Source: CADEED01 sp041395625 (GTDB lineage: Bacteria > Pseudomonadota > Gammaproteobacteria > Steroidobacterales > Steroidobacteraceae). Taken from it: DNA of 64,000 bases. Location: NCBI GenBank assembly GCA_041395625.1, contig JAWLAE010000002.1, positions 248,001-312,000 of the forward strand. The letters are read 5' to 3'. A program made the position numbers and the translations under genes. Position 1 is the first letter of the stretch. The number at the start of each line of letters is the position of its first letter. Below are positions 15,966-24,917 of the stretch, in pieces. The notes under the pieces are model-generated. The model saw only the letters and a program-made list of their open reading frames with translations, made no database searches and had not been told where the DNA came from.

Positions 15966-18749
15966 ATGACGAACAGAAACACAACGCCGGCGTCGGATTC
16001 TGGCGACGCAGTTGCATCTTTGACAGAGTACTACAGCGCTTCGCAATTGCGCAGCGATCGCTGGATCAATCTGAAGTCAGCCTGCACACGACTCGCCGGC
16101 GCTGCCGATCGCGGCCCGCTCGAGCGACGAGTCCGCAATCTGCTGATTTCCCTCGAACCAATCGAATTCTATTGGGCGTTTCCCAGTGAGAGTGCCTGGA
16201 AGGCTCTGTGGCAGCTGCTGGAACGTGGGCAATTCGAGGAATTGTCACGCAACGTATCGCTGATCGTACGTGCGCTCGTAAGTGGGTCTTATCGTCGCCG
16301 TACCCGGCAGGGTTCCGAACTGGATGATGATCTTGCGGCACTGGAAGAAGACTTGCGCGACGACCAGACCGACGAGCGCACCAAGGTGCCGCCCTACTTC
16401 GAGGTTCTGATCGTTGACTCGCTGACGCCAGCTCAGCAAGACAAGCAGCGGCATGCATTGCAGAGGGCGCGTCGCTCCGACGACAGTTTCATCTATGAGC
16501 CCGTCTTCGTGCCGAGTTTCGAAGATGCGCTGATAGCGGCGCTGTTCAACTTCAATATCCAAAGCGTCGTGATTCGGCCAGGGCTTACCGGCAAGTCACG
16601 CAATCAGATCGAGTTCCTGCGTCGCTACATCCGCCGCATCGGCGGGCGCGAGTTGGCGAGCTACGATGCCGAAGTTTGGCAGTTCGAGCTGTCGCGGTTG
16701 TTGCACGAGATCCGTCCGGAGATCGACATCTATCTCGTTACCGACGAGTCGGTCGAGGTCATCGCCGGACTAGAATTACGCGGCTGTCGGCGCGTGTTCT
16801 ACAACCAGGACGATTTCCTGGAGCTGCATGTCAACATACAGCGCGGGGTAGACGCGCGCTACGAGACGCCGTTCTTCAATGCCCTCAAGCAGTACTCGCG
16901 TCGGCCAACAGGTGTTTTTCACGCTCTGCCGATCAGTCGCGGCAAGTCGATCGTCCGCTCTCACTGGATCGGCGACATGATCGATTTCTACGGCATCAAC
17001 GTCTTCATGGCCGAAACCTCGGCAACTTCCGGCGGGCTCGATTCGCTGCTGGCGCCTACCGGCTCGCTGAAGCTGGCGCAGGAGTACGCGGCACGAGCAT
17101 TCGGCGCTGAGCGTACCTATTTCGCGACCAACGGCACGTCGACGTGTAACAAGATCGTGGTCCAAGCGGTGGTGCGGCCGGGCGATATCGTGCTGGTCGA
17201 TCGCGACTGTCACAAGTCCCACCATTACGGCATGGTACTGGCCGGAGCTCAGGTCGTGTACCTGGATAGCTACCCCCTGAACGAATACTCAATGTATGGC
17301 GCTGTGCCACTCAAGGACATCAAGCACCGGCTCCTCGAGCTGAAAGCCGCGGGCAAGCTCAATCGCGTGCGAATGCTGTTGCTGACGAACTGCACATTCG
17401 ACGGTGTCGTCTACAACGTCGAACGTGTCATGGAAGAGTGTCTGGCGATCAAGCCCGATCTCGTTTTTCTCTGGGATGAAGCCTGGTTCGCGTTCGCGCG
17501 CTTCGGCACCATCTACAGGCAGCGGACCGCGATGTATTGTGCCGAGACTTTGCGTGATCGGTATCGGACCCCCGAGTATCGCGAGCGCTGGCAAGCGCAG
17601 CAGGCTGCGCTGCGCGACGCTGATAGCGCTGCGTTGCTCACCGAGCGTTTGCTGCCAGATCCCGACAAGGTGCGGATTCGTGTCTATGCCACCCAGTCGA
17701 CGCACAAGACGCTCACCTCGCTGCGCCAAGGGTCGATGATTCACGTGCGCGACCAAGATTTCAAAGGAGAAGTAGCGCAGGCCTTTCACGAGGCTTATAT
17801 GACGCATACTTCGACTTCGCCCAATTACCAGATCCTGGCGTCACTTGATTTGGGCCGACGTCAGGTCGAGCTGGAGGGGCTGGAGCTGATTCAGAAACAA
17901 GTCGAGACAGCGATGGCGATCCGCAAGGCCGTGAACACCCATCCACTGATCAGTAAGTACTTTCGCGTGCTCAATGTGAGCGACATGGTGCCCGCCAAGT
18001 ATCGTCCTTCAGGCGTCGACTCTTACCTCGACAACGAGGGGGCGTGGAGCGAAATGTGGGATGCGTGGTCTGAGGATGAGTTTGCGATCGACCCGTCCCG
18101 CATCACTCTGGCGGTCGGTGCCACGGGGTACGACGGCGATACCTTCAAGAATGCGGTGCTGATGGATCGGCACGGCATTCAGGTCAACAAGACGTCGCGC
18201 AACACCGTGTTGTTGATGACGAATATTGGCACGACACGGTCGTCAGTTGCATATCTGATCGAGGTGTTGGTCGATATAGCCCGCGAGTTGGACGAGCGCC
18301 TCGACGACGCCGGCGGCATGGAACGGCGATCATTCGACCACAAGGTTAGGTCGCTGATGCAAGAGCTGCCGCCCCTGCCCGACTTCAGTCGGTTTCACGA
18401 TGCCTTTCGCGCCAACGATGGCAGCACCACGATCGAGGGCGACATTCGCTCAGCGTTCTTTCTCGCATATGACGAAAGTCATTGCGAATATTACATGCTG
18501 GAGGACGACAGCCTGGAACAGGCCATGCAAGATGGTCGCGAGCTGGTTTCCACCTCATTCATCATTCCCTACCCACCCGGCTTCCCGATTCTGGTGCCTG
18601 GCCAGATCATTTCGCGTGAGATTGTCGCGTTCATGCGCGCACTCGATGTCAAAGAGATCCATGGTTACGAACCCGAACTCGGCCTGCGCGTCTTTAGTCA
18701 GGCAGCGCTGGACGAGCAAGCGATAAAGCCTGGGTCTGTGGGACAGTAA
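15966..18749 (+). CDS. Orn/Lys/Arg-type PLP decarboxylase, large form
   Basis: 927 aa, against about 710-755 for the enteric LdcI/AdiA enzymes. After a roughly 140-residue unusual N-terminal extension comes a receiver-like wing domain, then the fold-I PLP core: DRDCHKSHHYGMV (413-423), FLWDEAWFAF (501-510, PLP-nitrogen Asp504) and the Schiff-base Lys581 in ATQSTHKTLTSLRQGSMIHV. The C-terminal domain (PYPPGFPILVPGQ) is present. The family decarboxylates ornithine, lysine or arginine to putrescine, cadaverine or agmatine. The substrate cannot be assigned. It lies 26 bp after the nitrilase and 15 bp before the ATP-grasp gene, so it is operonic and biosynthetic rather than acid-stress linked by context. 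Confidence 0.9.
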   Translation: MTNRNTTPASDSGDAVASLTEYYSASQLRSDRWINLKSACTRLAGAADRGPLERRVRNLLISLEPIEFYWAFPSESAWKALWQLLERGQFEELSRNVSLIVRALVSGSYRRRTRQGSELDDDLAALEEDLRDDQTDERTKVPPYFEVLIVDSLTPAQQDKQRHALQRARRSDDSFIYEPVFVPSFEDALIAALFNFNIQSVVIRPGLTGKSRNQIEFLRRYIRRIGGRELASYDAEVWQFELSRLLHEIRPEIDIYLVTDESVEVIAGLELRGCRRVFYNQDDFLELHVNIQRGVDARYETPFFNALKQYSRRPTGVFHALPISRGKSIVRSHWIGDMIDFYGINVFMAETSATSGGLDSLLAPTGSLKLAQEYAARAFGAERTYFATNGTSTCNKIVVQAVVRPGDIVLVDRDCHKSHHYGMVLAGAQVVYLDSYPLNEYSMYGAVPLKDIKHRLLELKAAGKLNRVRMLLLTNCTFDGVVYNVERVMEECLAIKPDLVFLWDEAWFAFARFGTIYRQRTAMYCAETLRDRYRTPEYRERWQAQQAALRDADSAALLTERLLPDPDKVRIRVYATQSTHKTLTSLRQGSMIHVRDQDFKGEVAQAFHEAYMTHTSTSPNYQILASLDLGRRQVELEGLELIQKQVETAMAIRKAVNTHPLISKYFRVLNVSDMVPAKYRPSGVDSYLDNEGAWSEMWDAWSEDEFAIDPSRITLAVGATGYDGDTFKNAVLMDRHGIQVNKTSRNTVLLMTNIGTTRSSVAYLIEVLVDIARELDERLDDAGGMERRSFDHKVRSLMQELPPLPDFSRFHDAFRANDGSTTIEGDIRSAFFLAYDESHCEYYMLEDDSLEQAMQDGRELVSTSFIIPYPPGFPILVPGQIISREIVAFMRALDVKEIHGYEPELGLRVFSQAALDEQAIKPGSVGQ

Positions 18750-18764
18750 CAACAGGAGCTATAG

Positions 18765-20219
18765 ATGCCTGCAGCGAAGAAACTTCGAAATATCTCCGAG
18801 ATTCGGCGGTATTTCCATCGTAACGAGACACCGATCTATTTCGTCAGCGCGACCAACTTCAACCTGTTGGGCGTTGACGAGTGGGTTAGAAACTTCAAAT
18901 ACATCAACTATATCGATTGCTATGACGGCAAGCACCCGAACGTCTTTTGCCCACCAGAGATGCCGCACGCCGAGTTCGAATCCATCGAGGACATCAACAA
19001 TTACTTGCTGCAGCACAAGAGCGTCGTCGATCTCATTGAAAAACGCGGCGGCAAACCGAAACTGACGTTCCTCATGTTCGACGAGCGAACCGAGAAACTT
19101 GCTCAGGAAATCGGCGCCCAGATCTGGTTCCCAAAGGCGAAGCTACGAAATCGAATCGACAACAAGATAGAAACGGTGCGTATCGGCAACAAGGCCGGCG
19201 TCCCGAGCGTCCCTAACACGCTTGCGAAACTGAAGGATTACAAGCAACTCGGCAAAATTGCGACCGACGCTGGCTTGGGTCGTGATCTGGTATTGCAGTC
19301 CGCCTACGGTGACAGTGGCCACACGACCTTCTTCATCAAGTCGGAGGATGATTTCCGCGCGCACGCCAGCGAGATCATCGATCATGGCGAGATCAAGATC
19401 ATGAAGCGGATCAACTGTCGCGGCGCAGCCATTGAAGCTTGCGCTACGAAAAACGGCACGATCGTTGGTCCCTTGATGACCGAACTGGTGGGCTTTCCCG
19501 AGCTGACTCCATACCGCGGCGGCTGGTGTGGCAATGAGATATTTCCGGATGCGTTCACGCAGAAGATCCGCAACAAGGCACGCGACTACACCTTCAAGTT
19601 TGGCGAACAGCTGCGCAAAGATGGCTTTCGCGGCTACTTCGAGCTGGATTTCTTGAGTGATCTCAAGTCAGGTGAGCTCTACCTTGGGGAACTGAACCCC
19701 CGAATTACAGGCGCCAGCTCGATGACCAACCACGCGGCTTTTGCGCACGCAGATGCGCCGTTGTTTCTATTCCACCTGCTCGAATTCTCCAATGTGCCGT
19801 TTGAACTCGACATTGATGAGCTGAATGGGCGCTGGGCTGCGCGCGAAAACATCGATGTATGGTCTCAGATCGTAATCAAACATACAGAGAACACGGTCGA
19901 CGTTTTGACAAATGCGCCACAGACTGGCATTTGGCGGATGCGAGAGGATGGCGGCGTAGACTACAACCGCTTCGACTACCATCGACGCGCCGTCGAGTCC
20001 GAACGCGAAGCGTTCTTCCTGCGTATTCTCAAACCGGGTGAGTATCGCTATGAAGGCGCTGATCTCGGCATCCTGGTGGTGCGGGGACGGGTGATGAACT
20101 CAAAGTTCGAGTTGACGGAACGGGCTCGGCGCTGGATCAGTGGCATACGCGGTTATTACCGTGGCGCGCCGCTCGCTGCAGCAGCGCCACCGCCGGAACC
20201 GCATTTCAAGATCATGTGA
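18765..20219 (+). CDS. ATP-grasp ligase of unknown substrate
   Basis: 484 aa with GGAG before ATG 18765. The ATP-grasp core spans about residues 125-330: KLRNRIDNKIETVRIGNKAG and VLQSAYGDSGHTTFFIKS (nucleotide loop), IKIMKRINCRGAAIEACATK, and the metal-binding end FRGYFELDFL...YLGELNPRITGASSMTNHA (E and N ligands). Biotin-carboxylase and carbamoyl-phosphate-synthase-like folds are nearest, but no biotin partner exists nearby. These enzymes activate a carboxylate as acyl phosphate and join it to an amine. Between a decarboxylase and a C45 acyl enzyme, amine acylation is the natural hypothesis. The gene is visibly richer in Lys AAG/AAA codons than its neighbours. Confidence 0.85.
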   Translation: MPAAKKLRNISEIRRYFHRNETPIYFVSATNFNLLGVDEWVRNFKYINYIDCYDGKHPNVFCPPEMPHAEFESIEDINNYLLQHKSVVDLIEKRGGKPKLTFLMFDERTEKLAQEIGAQIWFPKAKLRNRIDNKIETVRIGNKAGVPSVPNTLAKLKDYKQLGKIATDAGLGRDLVLQSAYGDSGHTTFFIKSEDDFRAHASEIIDHGEIKIMKRINCRGAAIEACATKNGTIVGPLMTELVGFPELTPYRGGWCGNEIFPDAFTQKIRNKARDYTFKFGEQLRKDGFRGYFELDFLSDLKSGELYLGELNPRITGASSMTNHAAFAHADAPLFLFHLLEFSNVPFELDIDELNGRWAARENIDVWSQIVIKHTENTVDVLTNAPQTGIWRMREDGGVDYNRFDYHRRAVESEREAFFLRILKPGEYRYEGADLGILVVRGRVMNSKFELTERARRWISGIRGYYRGAPLAAAAPPPEPHFKIM

Positions 20220-20243
20220 GCGGATAGGACGAGTCGCCGACAG

Positions 20244-21239
20244 GTGCAACTGAATTTCAGACTGATCTCGGAGGATCGGCCGGCGGCTGAATGGCTGGCG
20301 TTGTTTCGCCAGCTTTGGCCGCACCATCGTGCCTGGTATTTGAGCGAATCGTTGCGCGACAGGCCGACGTTTCTGGAGTGCCGGCGTGCTGTCGGCAAGT
20401 ACTTGCCCGAGTTTCTGCCACTGTATCGCGAACTCTGTGAACTCGCCGGTGGTGGCGATCTGGAATCGCGATTCCTGAGTCTGTACTGCCCACCGGCTTA
20501 TCTGAGCGCTTGCTCGCAGGCCGTTTGGCAGGGATCGCCGCCGCTGCTGGTGCGCAATTACGACTATAGCCCGCAGGCTTTCGATGCTGTGCTGCTGCGT
20601 AGCCGCTGGCTGGGTCGTCGGGTGCTGGGCATGTCGGACTGCATCACGGGTCTGCTCGACGGCATCAATGATTGCGGCCTCGCAGTGACCTTGACGTTTG
20701 GCGGACGTCGAGTAGTCGGGAAGGGGTTTGGCGTGCCGATCATCTTGCGGTACGTACTCGAAACGTGCGAGACGGTTGCGGAGGCGGCGGCCGTGCTAAC
20801 ACGAGTGCCCTGCCACATGGCCTACAATGTCACTGTGCTGGATGCGGCCGGCAATTGGGCGACGGTCTACCTCGGGCCGGACCGCAAGGCCTTTGTGTCT
20901 CGCGCTGCGGTTGCGACCAACCACCAGGAGCGTGTCGACTGGGCAACTCACGCGGCCGCTACCGCATCGGTTGAGCGTGAGCGCTTCCTGCTCAATGAGC
21001 TTGCTCGCGGCCGCCCAACAAAAGAAGAGTTCATCGCCGCCTTCTTGCGTCCGCCGGTCTATTCTTTGGCCTTCGATCGCGGTTTCGGCACTCTTTACAC
21101 CGCAGTGTATTCCGTCGCCGAGGGCTCATTGCAAATGCACTGGCCTGGCGCCACTTGGCCAATTGCCCTTGAATCGGACTCAATCGGTGGATTCCCCATT
21201 CACTACCCGTCGCATGCGGTGCTCGCGGCAACGCGGTAG
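20244..21239 (+). CDS. C45-family autoproteolytic acyltransferase/hydrolase (Ntn fold)
   Basis: 331 aa from GTG 20244. It shows the C45 (isopenicillin-N acyltransferase-like) pattern: a propeptide of about 89 residues, nucleophile Cys90 in YLSACSQAVW, then LLVRNYDYSP (102-110), a strong family marker, GLLDGINDCGLAVTLTF and ATNHQE further on. Family members self-cleave before Cys and then transfer or hydrolyse an acyl amide. As last gene of the nitrilase-decarboxylase-ATP-grasp run (24 bp gap) it could release or exchange the acyl group installed by the ligase (inference). No signal peptide. No terminator seen downstream; LemA follows after 122 bp. Confidence 0.85.
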   Translation: MQLNFRLISEDRPAAEWLALFRQLWPHHRAWYLSESLRDRPTFLECRRAVGKYLPEFLPLYRELCELAGGGDLESRFLSLYCPPAYLSACSQAVWQGSPPLLVRNYDYSPQAFDAVLLRSRWLGRRVLGMSDCITGLLDGINDCGLAVTLTFGGRRVVGKGFGVPIILRYVLETCETVAEAAAVLTRVPCHMAYNVTVLDAAGNWATVYLGPDRKAFVSRAAVATNHQERVDWATHAAATASVERERFLLNELARGRPTKEEFIAAFLRPPVYSLAFDRGFGTLYTAVYSVAEGSLQMHWPGATWPIALESDSIGGFPIHYPSHAVLAATR

Positions 21240-21361
21240 ACGCTGCACCTGCCCGTGGTCGAACGACGTGCCGCGGCACGCTCGCAACTCATATTGGGTG
21301 AATTCGCGGGCAGCGTTGAGTCTGGGTAAGTTTGCGGTACTTCTCATCCGGGAGACCAAGC

Positions 21362-21919
21362 TTGAGTTCGATTGCCTTAGCTGCCGTGGTGCTGCTCGGT
21401 GTCGCTGCCTGGGTTGTGCGCATCTACAACCGGTTGATCCGCGACCGGAATCGCGTCGCCCAGTCCTGGAGTGACGTCGCTGTGCAACTGCGTCGACGAC
21501 ACGACCTCGTGCCGCGGCTGGTCGAAGTCACCAAGGGCTACGCCAGTTTCGAGCGCGCCTTACTCGAGAGTGTTGCCGAGATGCGCAACGTCGCCCGCCG
21601 CCTGACATCACCTGCTGCACTCACACCAGTGGAGTCTGATCTCGCCGCCAACCTGCACCGCATGATCGTGATCGGCGAAGCTTATCCCGAGCTCAAGGCG
21701 AGTGACAATTTCCTCGCCCTACAGCGGGAGTTGTCCGAGACGGAAGATCAGATTCAATTCGCACGACGCTACTACAACGGTGCGGTGAATCTCTACAACA
21801 CTCGCATAGATAGCGTCCCCGACTTGCTCGTCGCGCGGAGCATGCGATTCCGGCCTGCAGAGTTTTTCGATCTCGATACGGAATCGCAGGCTGCCGTTCC
21901 GCCGGTGATCATGCAATGA
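21362..21919 (+). CDS. lemA: LemA family protein
   Basis: 185 aa from TTG 21362, preferred because GGGAGA lies seven bases upstream; an in-frame TTG at 21332 has no site. One N-terminal transmembrane helix (SIALAAVVLLGVAAWVVRIY) is followed by the all-helical LemA domain: YNRLIRDRNRVAQSWSDVAV, QLRRRHDLVPRLVEVTKGYA, YPELKASDNFLALQRELSET, ARRYYNGAVNLYNTRIDSVP. LemA proteins are membrane-anchored with no settled biochemical role. The stop overlaps the ATG of the DUF2207 gene by 4 nt, the common LemA-DUF2207 pair. Confidence 0.93.
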   Translation: MSSIALAAVVLLGVAAWVVRIYNRLIRDRNRVAQSWSDVAVQLRRRHDLVPRLVEVTKGYASFERALLESVAEMRNVARRLTSPAALTPVESDLAANLHRMIVIGEAYPELKASDNFLALQRELSETEDQIQFARRYYNGAVNLYNTRIDSVPDLLVARSMRFRPAEFFDLDTESQAAVPPVIMQ

Positions 21920-23679
21920 GACGGGCACATGCAGCCCGAGTAGTCGGATTGCTGGCGTTGCTGGCCGCTCAGGGTCTCGCATTCGCTGCGGAGCGGATCA
22001 TCGCGTTCGACAGCGTGATAGAGGTTCGCAGCGACAGTGAGCTCGAGGTGCGCGAGGCAATCGTGGTAGAGGCGCGCGGCGAGAACATCAGACGCGGCAT
22101 CTATCGCGACTTTCCCACGCGCTACCGGCGCGCGAATGGCGAGCGAGTCGTGGTGGGATTCGAAATCCTATACGTACAACGCAATGGAGCGATCGAGAAA
22201 TTCAGGCTAGAGTCGATCGCCAACGGCAGACGAGTCTACATCGGAGATCCCGAGCGCTTGATTCCACCAGGGATCCATACGTACGTGATCGCCTATCGAA
22301 CTGATAGGCAGCTCGGATTTTTTGCGGACCACGATGAGTTGTATTGGAACGTAACGGGCAATGGCTGGGCATTCCCGATCGAAACCGTCAGTGCGGAGGT
22401 GCGATTGCCGCGCGGTATCGACCTTGACCTGATCACCGCCGTGGGCTACACAGGTGTTCAAGGTGCGACGGGCAGCGATCTCGCGGTAAGCCTGACCGAA
22501 CGCGGTCCAAGTTTCCGCAGCACTCGTTCGCTCGCGCTCGGTGAGGGGCTAACGATAGCGGTGAGCTGGCCCAAGGGCGTGGTCTCTCCTCCAACCCGCG
22601 GCATGCGCTTGCGCTATATGTTGCGCGACTCGTGGCTCGCATTCCTGGTCGGCGCCGGGCTCCTTACGCTGCTCGCCTACTACCTCTACGCCTGGAGTCG
22701 CGTCGGGCGAGATCCGCCGGCTCGCGTCACAGTGCCGCACTACCAAGGTCCTGCGGGCCATTCTGCAGCCGCTATGCGTTACGTCAGGCGGATGGCATAC
22801 GACCAACGTTGTTTCGCCACCGGCATCTTGAGTCTCGCTGTGAAAGGGGTCATCAGTATCGCTGAGACCGAAACTGGCCTGTTCGGACTGAAGAAGCTGT
22901 TTGTGCTGCATCGAACCGAGCGCTCACCACTGAATGCAGCGCTGACCAAAGATGAACTTGCGTTGTTCGATACGCTGATCGGCACGCGCTCAAGCTTGGT
23001 TCTCCAGCAAGAAAACCATGCGACGCTGCGGGCGGCTCGGAGCGCACATGAAGCCAGCCTGCAAGCTCAGTACAAGGGACGCTTGTTCAATCTCAATACG
23101 CTCTGGTATGCGCTTGGGCTGGTCATCGCGATCCTGTTCGCTGTTGTCGCATTGATGGCGGGACAAGCGCAGGGATTCAACCTGTCCTGGCTGTTCAGCC
23201 AACCGGCGGGCTGGGCAACGCTCGCGATGCTGGTGGCAGGCGTCGTAGCCGCGGCGGTGTTCGGTAAATTGCTGCGCGCACCGACCTTGACGGGACGTCC
23301 GGTGCTTGATCAGATCGAAGGGTACAAGATGTATCTCAGCGTGGCCGAAGGCGACGCGTTGAAACTCGTTGACACACCGCCGTTGACCAATGAACTGTTC
23401 GAACTCAATCTTCCCGCGGCGCTCGCGCTCGGCGTCGAACAACGTTGGGCGGAACGGTTCGCACAAGTGTTCTCGATGCGGCCAGTAGAGGATAGCCCTG
23501 CCTGGTACAGCGGCGACTCGTGGCGAGGTGTCGGACGCGCAGATTTCGCCGTGTCGTTTGGCTCGTCGTTCACCAACGCGATCTCAGCGGCGTCGAGCCC
23601 ACCGGGATCGAGCTCGGGCGGGGGTGGAGGCGGCTCGTCTGGAGGCGGTGGTGGTGGTGGCGGTGGCGGTGGTTGGTAG
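21916..23679 (+). CDS. DUF2207 membrane protein with Gly-rich tail
   Basis: 587 aa. Signal peptide to about residue 25 (VVGLLALLAAQGLAFAA), an extracytoplasmic beta domain (ERIIAFDSVIEVRSDSELEV, IRRGIYRDFPTRYR, WNVTGNGWAFPIETVSAEVR) typical of DUF2207, one helix near 235-255, a cytoplasmic region, two more helices near 395-460 and a low-complexity C-terminus of Ser/Gly ending in Trp (nt 23614-23676). The Gly tail is commonly seen in this family and in TPM-like partners. Function unknown; co-occurrence with LemA suggests an envelope complex. Confidence 0.9.
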   Translation: MRRAHAARVVGLLALLAAQGLAFAAERIIAFDSVIEVRSDSELEVREAIVVEARGENIRRGIYRDFPTRYRRANGERVVVGFEILYVQRNGAIEKFRLESIANGRRVYIGDPERLIPPGIHTYVIAYRTDRQLGFFADHDELYWNVTGNGWAFPIETVSAEVRLPRGIDLDLITAVGYTGVQGATGSDLAVSLTERGPSFRSTRSLALGEGLTIAVSWPKGVVSPPTRGMRLRYMLRDSWLAFLVGAGLLTLLAYYLYAWSRVGRDPPARVTVPHYQGPAGHSAAAMRYVRRMAYDQRCFATGILSLAVKGVISIAETETGLFGLKKLFVLHRTERSPLNAALTKDELALFDTLIGTRSSLVLQQENHATLRAARSAHEASLQAQYKGRLFNLNTLWYALGLVIAILFAVVALMAGQAQGFNLSWLFSQPAGWATLAMLVAGVVAAAVFGKLLRAPTLTGRPVLDQIEGYKMYLSVAEGDALKLVDTPPLTNELFELNLPAALALGVEQRWAERFAQVFSMRPVEDSPAWYSGDSWRGVGRADFAVSFGSSFTNAISAASSPPGSSSGGGGGGSSGGGGGGGGGGGW

Positions 23680-23705
23680 TCGGACGGGCATCGTCAAAGG
23701 TCGGC

Positions 23706-24629
23706 TCATTGCGCGATAGCGGGCACCGTACCCAGGAATCTCGCCACGGTCTCCGACCACGCTTCCGGCTGCTGATCCATGATGTCGACGCCGCCGCCCT
23801 CGAGTTCGGCGTAGGCGAAATCGGGACGCAACTCACGCGCGCGCTGCGCCAAGTCGTAGATCATATCGGTCGTGTTGGTCAATATCAGCGTTCGGTGCCG
23901 CAGCTTCGCCAACGCCGCCGCATGATCGTATCGATAGGCAGCATTGTGACCGTACCAGAACGGACCCAGGCCCTGGAATTTTTCCACGACGACGCGAGTC
24001 GTCAGCTTAGGATCCGCTCCCGGGCCGTACATCTCAAAGCGGCGCCGGAAACTCTCTGCCAGATGACTGCCATCGGCCTTGTACTCGAAATCGATCTCGT
24101 CGACCTGCAGTTTCTGCAGCAATTCCGCGCGCCGTGCCGCCGTGATCGGAAATGGACCGTTGACGATCAGATTGCGGATACGATCCGGAAACTGCAGCGC
24201 AACCTCGGTAGCCAGCAGCGCGCCCGTGTGGTGGCCCAGTAGATCCGCCTGTTCGATGCCGAGCGCGTCGAGCAACGGCGGCACGATGCGGGCCCAGTCC
24301 TCGACCTTGGGCACGAAGTCGGTCGGATCAGACATCCCGAATCCGGGCAGGTCGACACCAATGGCGCGGATACCGCGCCTCGCGAGCGGCAAATAGACCG
24401 CGTCGAACTGACGCGCCGACATCGGTGCCTGGTGGAAGAGCACCAAGGGCCGACCGGTGGGCCCGGTGTCGTAGTAGTGCACGAGTCCGAACGGCCCGTC
24501 GACATAGCCACGTTTACGCGCAGTAGCCGGCATGTTGGCCCTCGTCTCGGCTGAACTCAGTACGGCACTCAACGGCACGGCTACCAAGGCGGCTCCCAAC
24601 AAGACGCGACGAGTCGTTGAATCCTTCAT
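23706..24629 (-). CDS. Exported alpha/beta-hydrolase-fold protein with GHHTG elbow (no catalytic Ser)
   Basis: 307 aa with a Tat-like signal (TTRRVLLGAALVAVPL, residues 5-20). Fold landmarks: VLFHQAP (63-69), VDLPGFGMSDP (92-102), elbow LLGHHTGALLA with His134 where Ser belongs, and Asp in TNTTDMI. The C-terminal catalytic His position reads GGGVDIM, so it is also lost. The cap retains DGSHL. It closes the 14-gene minus-strand run and is one of six such genes in this window. Annotation as an esterase would be unsafe; a His-based or purely binding role should be considered. Confidence 0.78.
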   Translation of the reverse strand: MKDSTTRRVLLGAALVAVPLSAVLSSAETRANMPATARKRGYVDGPFGLVHYYDTGPTGRPLVLFHQAPMSARQFDAVYLPLARRGIRAIGVDLPGFGMSDPTDFVPKVEDWARIVPPLLDALGIEQADLLGHHTGALLATEVALQFPDRIRNLIVNGPFPITAARRAELLQKLQVDEIDFEYKADGSHLAESFRRRFEMYGPGADPKLTTRVVVEKFQGLGPFWYGHNAAYRYDHAAALAKLRHRTLILTNTTDMIYDLAQRARELRPDFAYAELEGGGVDIMDQQPEAWSETVARFLGTVPAIAQ

Positions 24630-24638
24630 GAGTCCGCC

Positions 24639-24917
24639 CTAACCTCTGCCAAAAAAGTAGTACAGGATCGCCGCGAACACGATCGCATCGACGATGACTA
24701 TCCAGCGGATCAGCTTCTTGCGGGTCACTTTGGCGCGCTCACGGAACAGCGCCGCGAGTTGCGGGTCCACCTCGAGTGCGTCGTCGAGCCGCTGCTTCGC
24801 CTGCGCGAGATCCAGCCCTTCGCGCTCACGGATGATCTTGAGGGCTGCAATCGCGCGGCCCTCCCCCAGGGCAACTTTGGCCTCCGTCGGCAGCGGCTTG
24901 AAGTCGCGCGCTGTCAG
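24639..24917 (-). CDS. Small L7/L12-C-terminal-like membrane-anchored protein, probable CTG start
   Basis: 92 aa. The segment EAKVALGEGRAIAALKIIRE and DLAQAKQRLDDALEVDP has the ribosomal L7/L12 C-terminal-domain signature (a helical domain reused in small bacterial proteins), followed by one C-terminal transmembrane helix (IRWIVIVDAIVFAAILYYFF). No ATG, GTG or TTG is available in-frame between the upstream gene stop and the conserved region. A CTG at 24917 forms CTGA with that stop, with GGAG six bases upstream, mimicking the ATGA overlaps nearby. A longer frame to 25199 would run out of frame through the reductase and is unlikely. Confidence 0.6.
   Translation of the reverse strand: MTARDFKPLPTEAKVALGEGRAIAALKIIREREGLDLAQAKQRLDDALEVDPQLAALFRERAKVTRKKLIRWIVIVDAIVFAAILYYFFGRG

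Noticed and set aside
23614..23676. GGT/GGC repeat as a tandem DNA repeat or recombination site
   Set aside because: It encodes the poly-Gly tail common in DUF2207 proteins; low-complexity coding DNA is enough to explain it.
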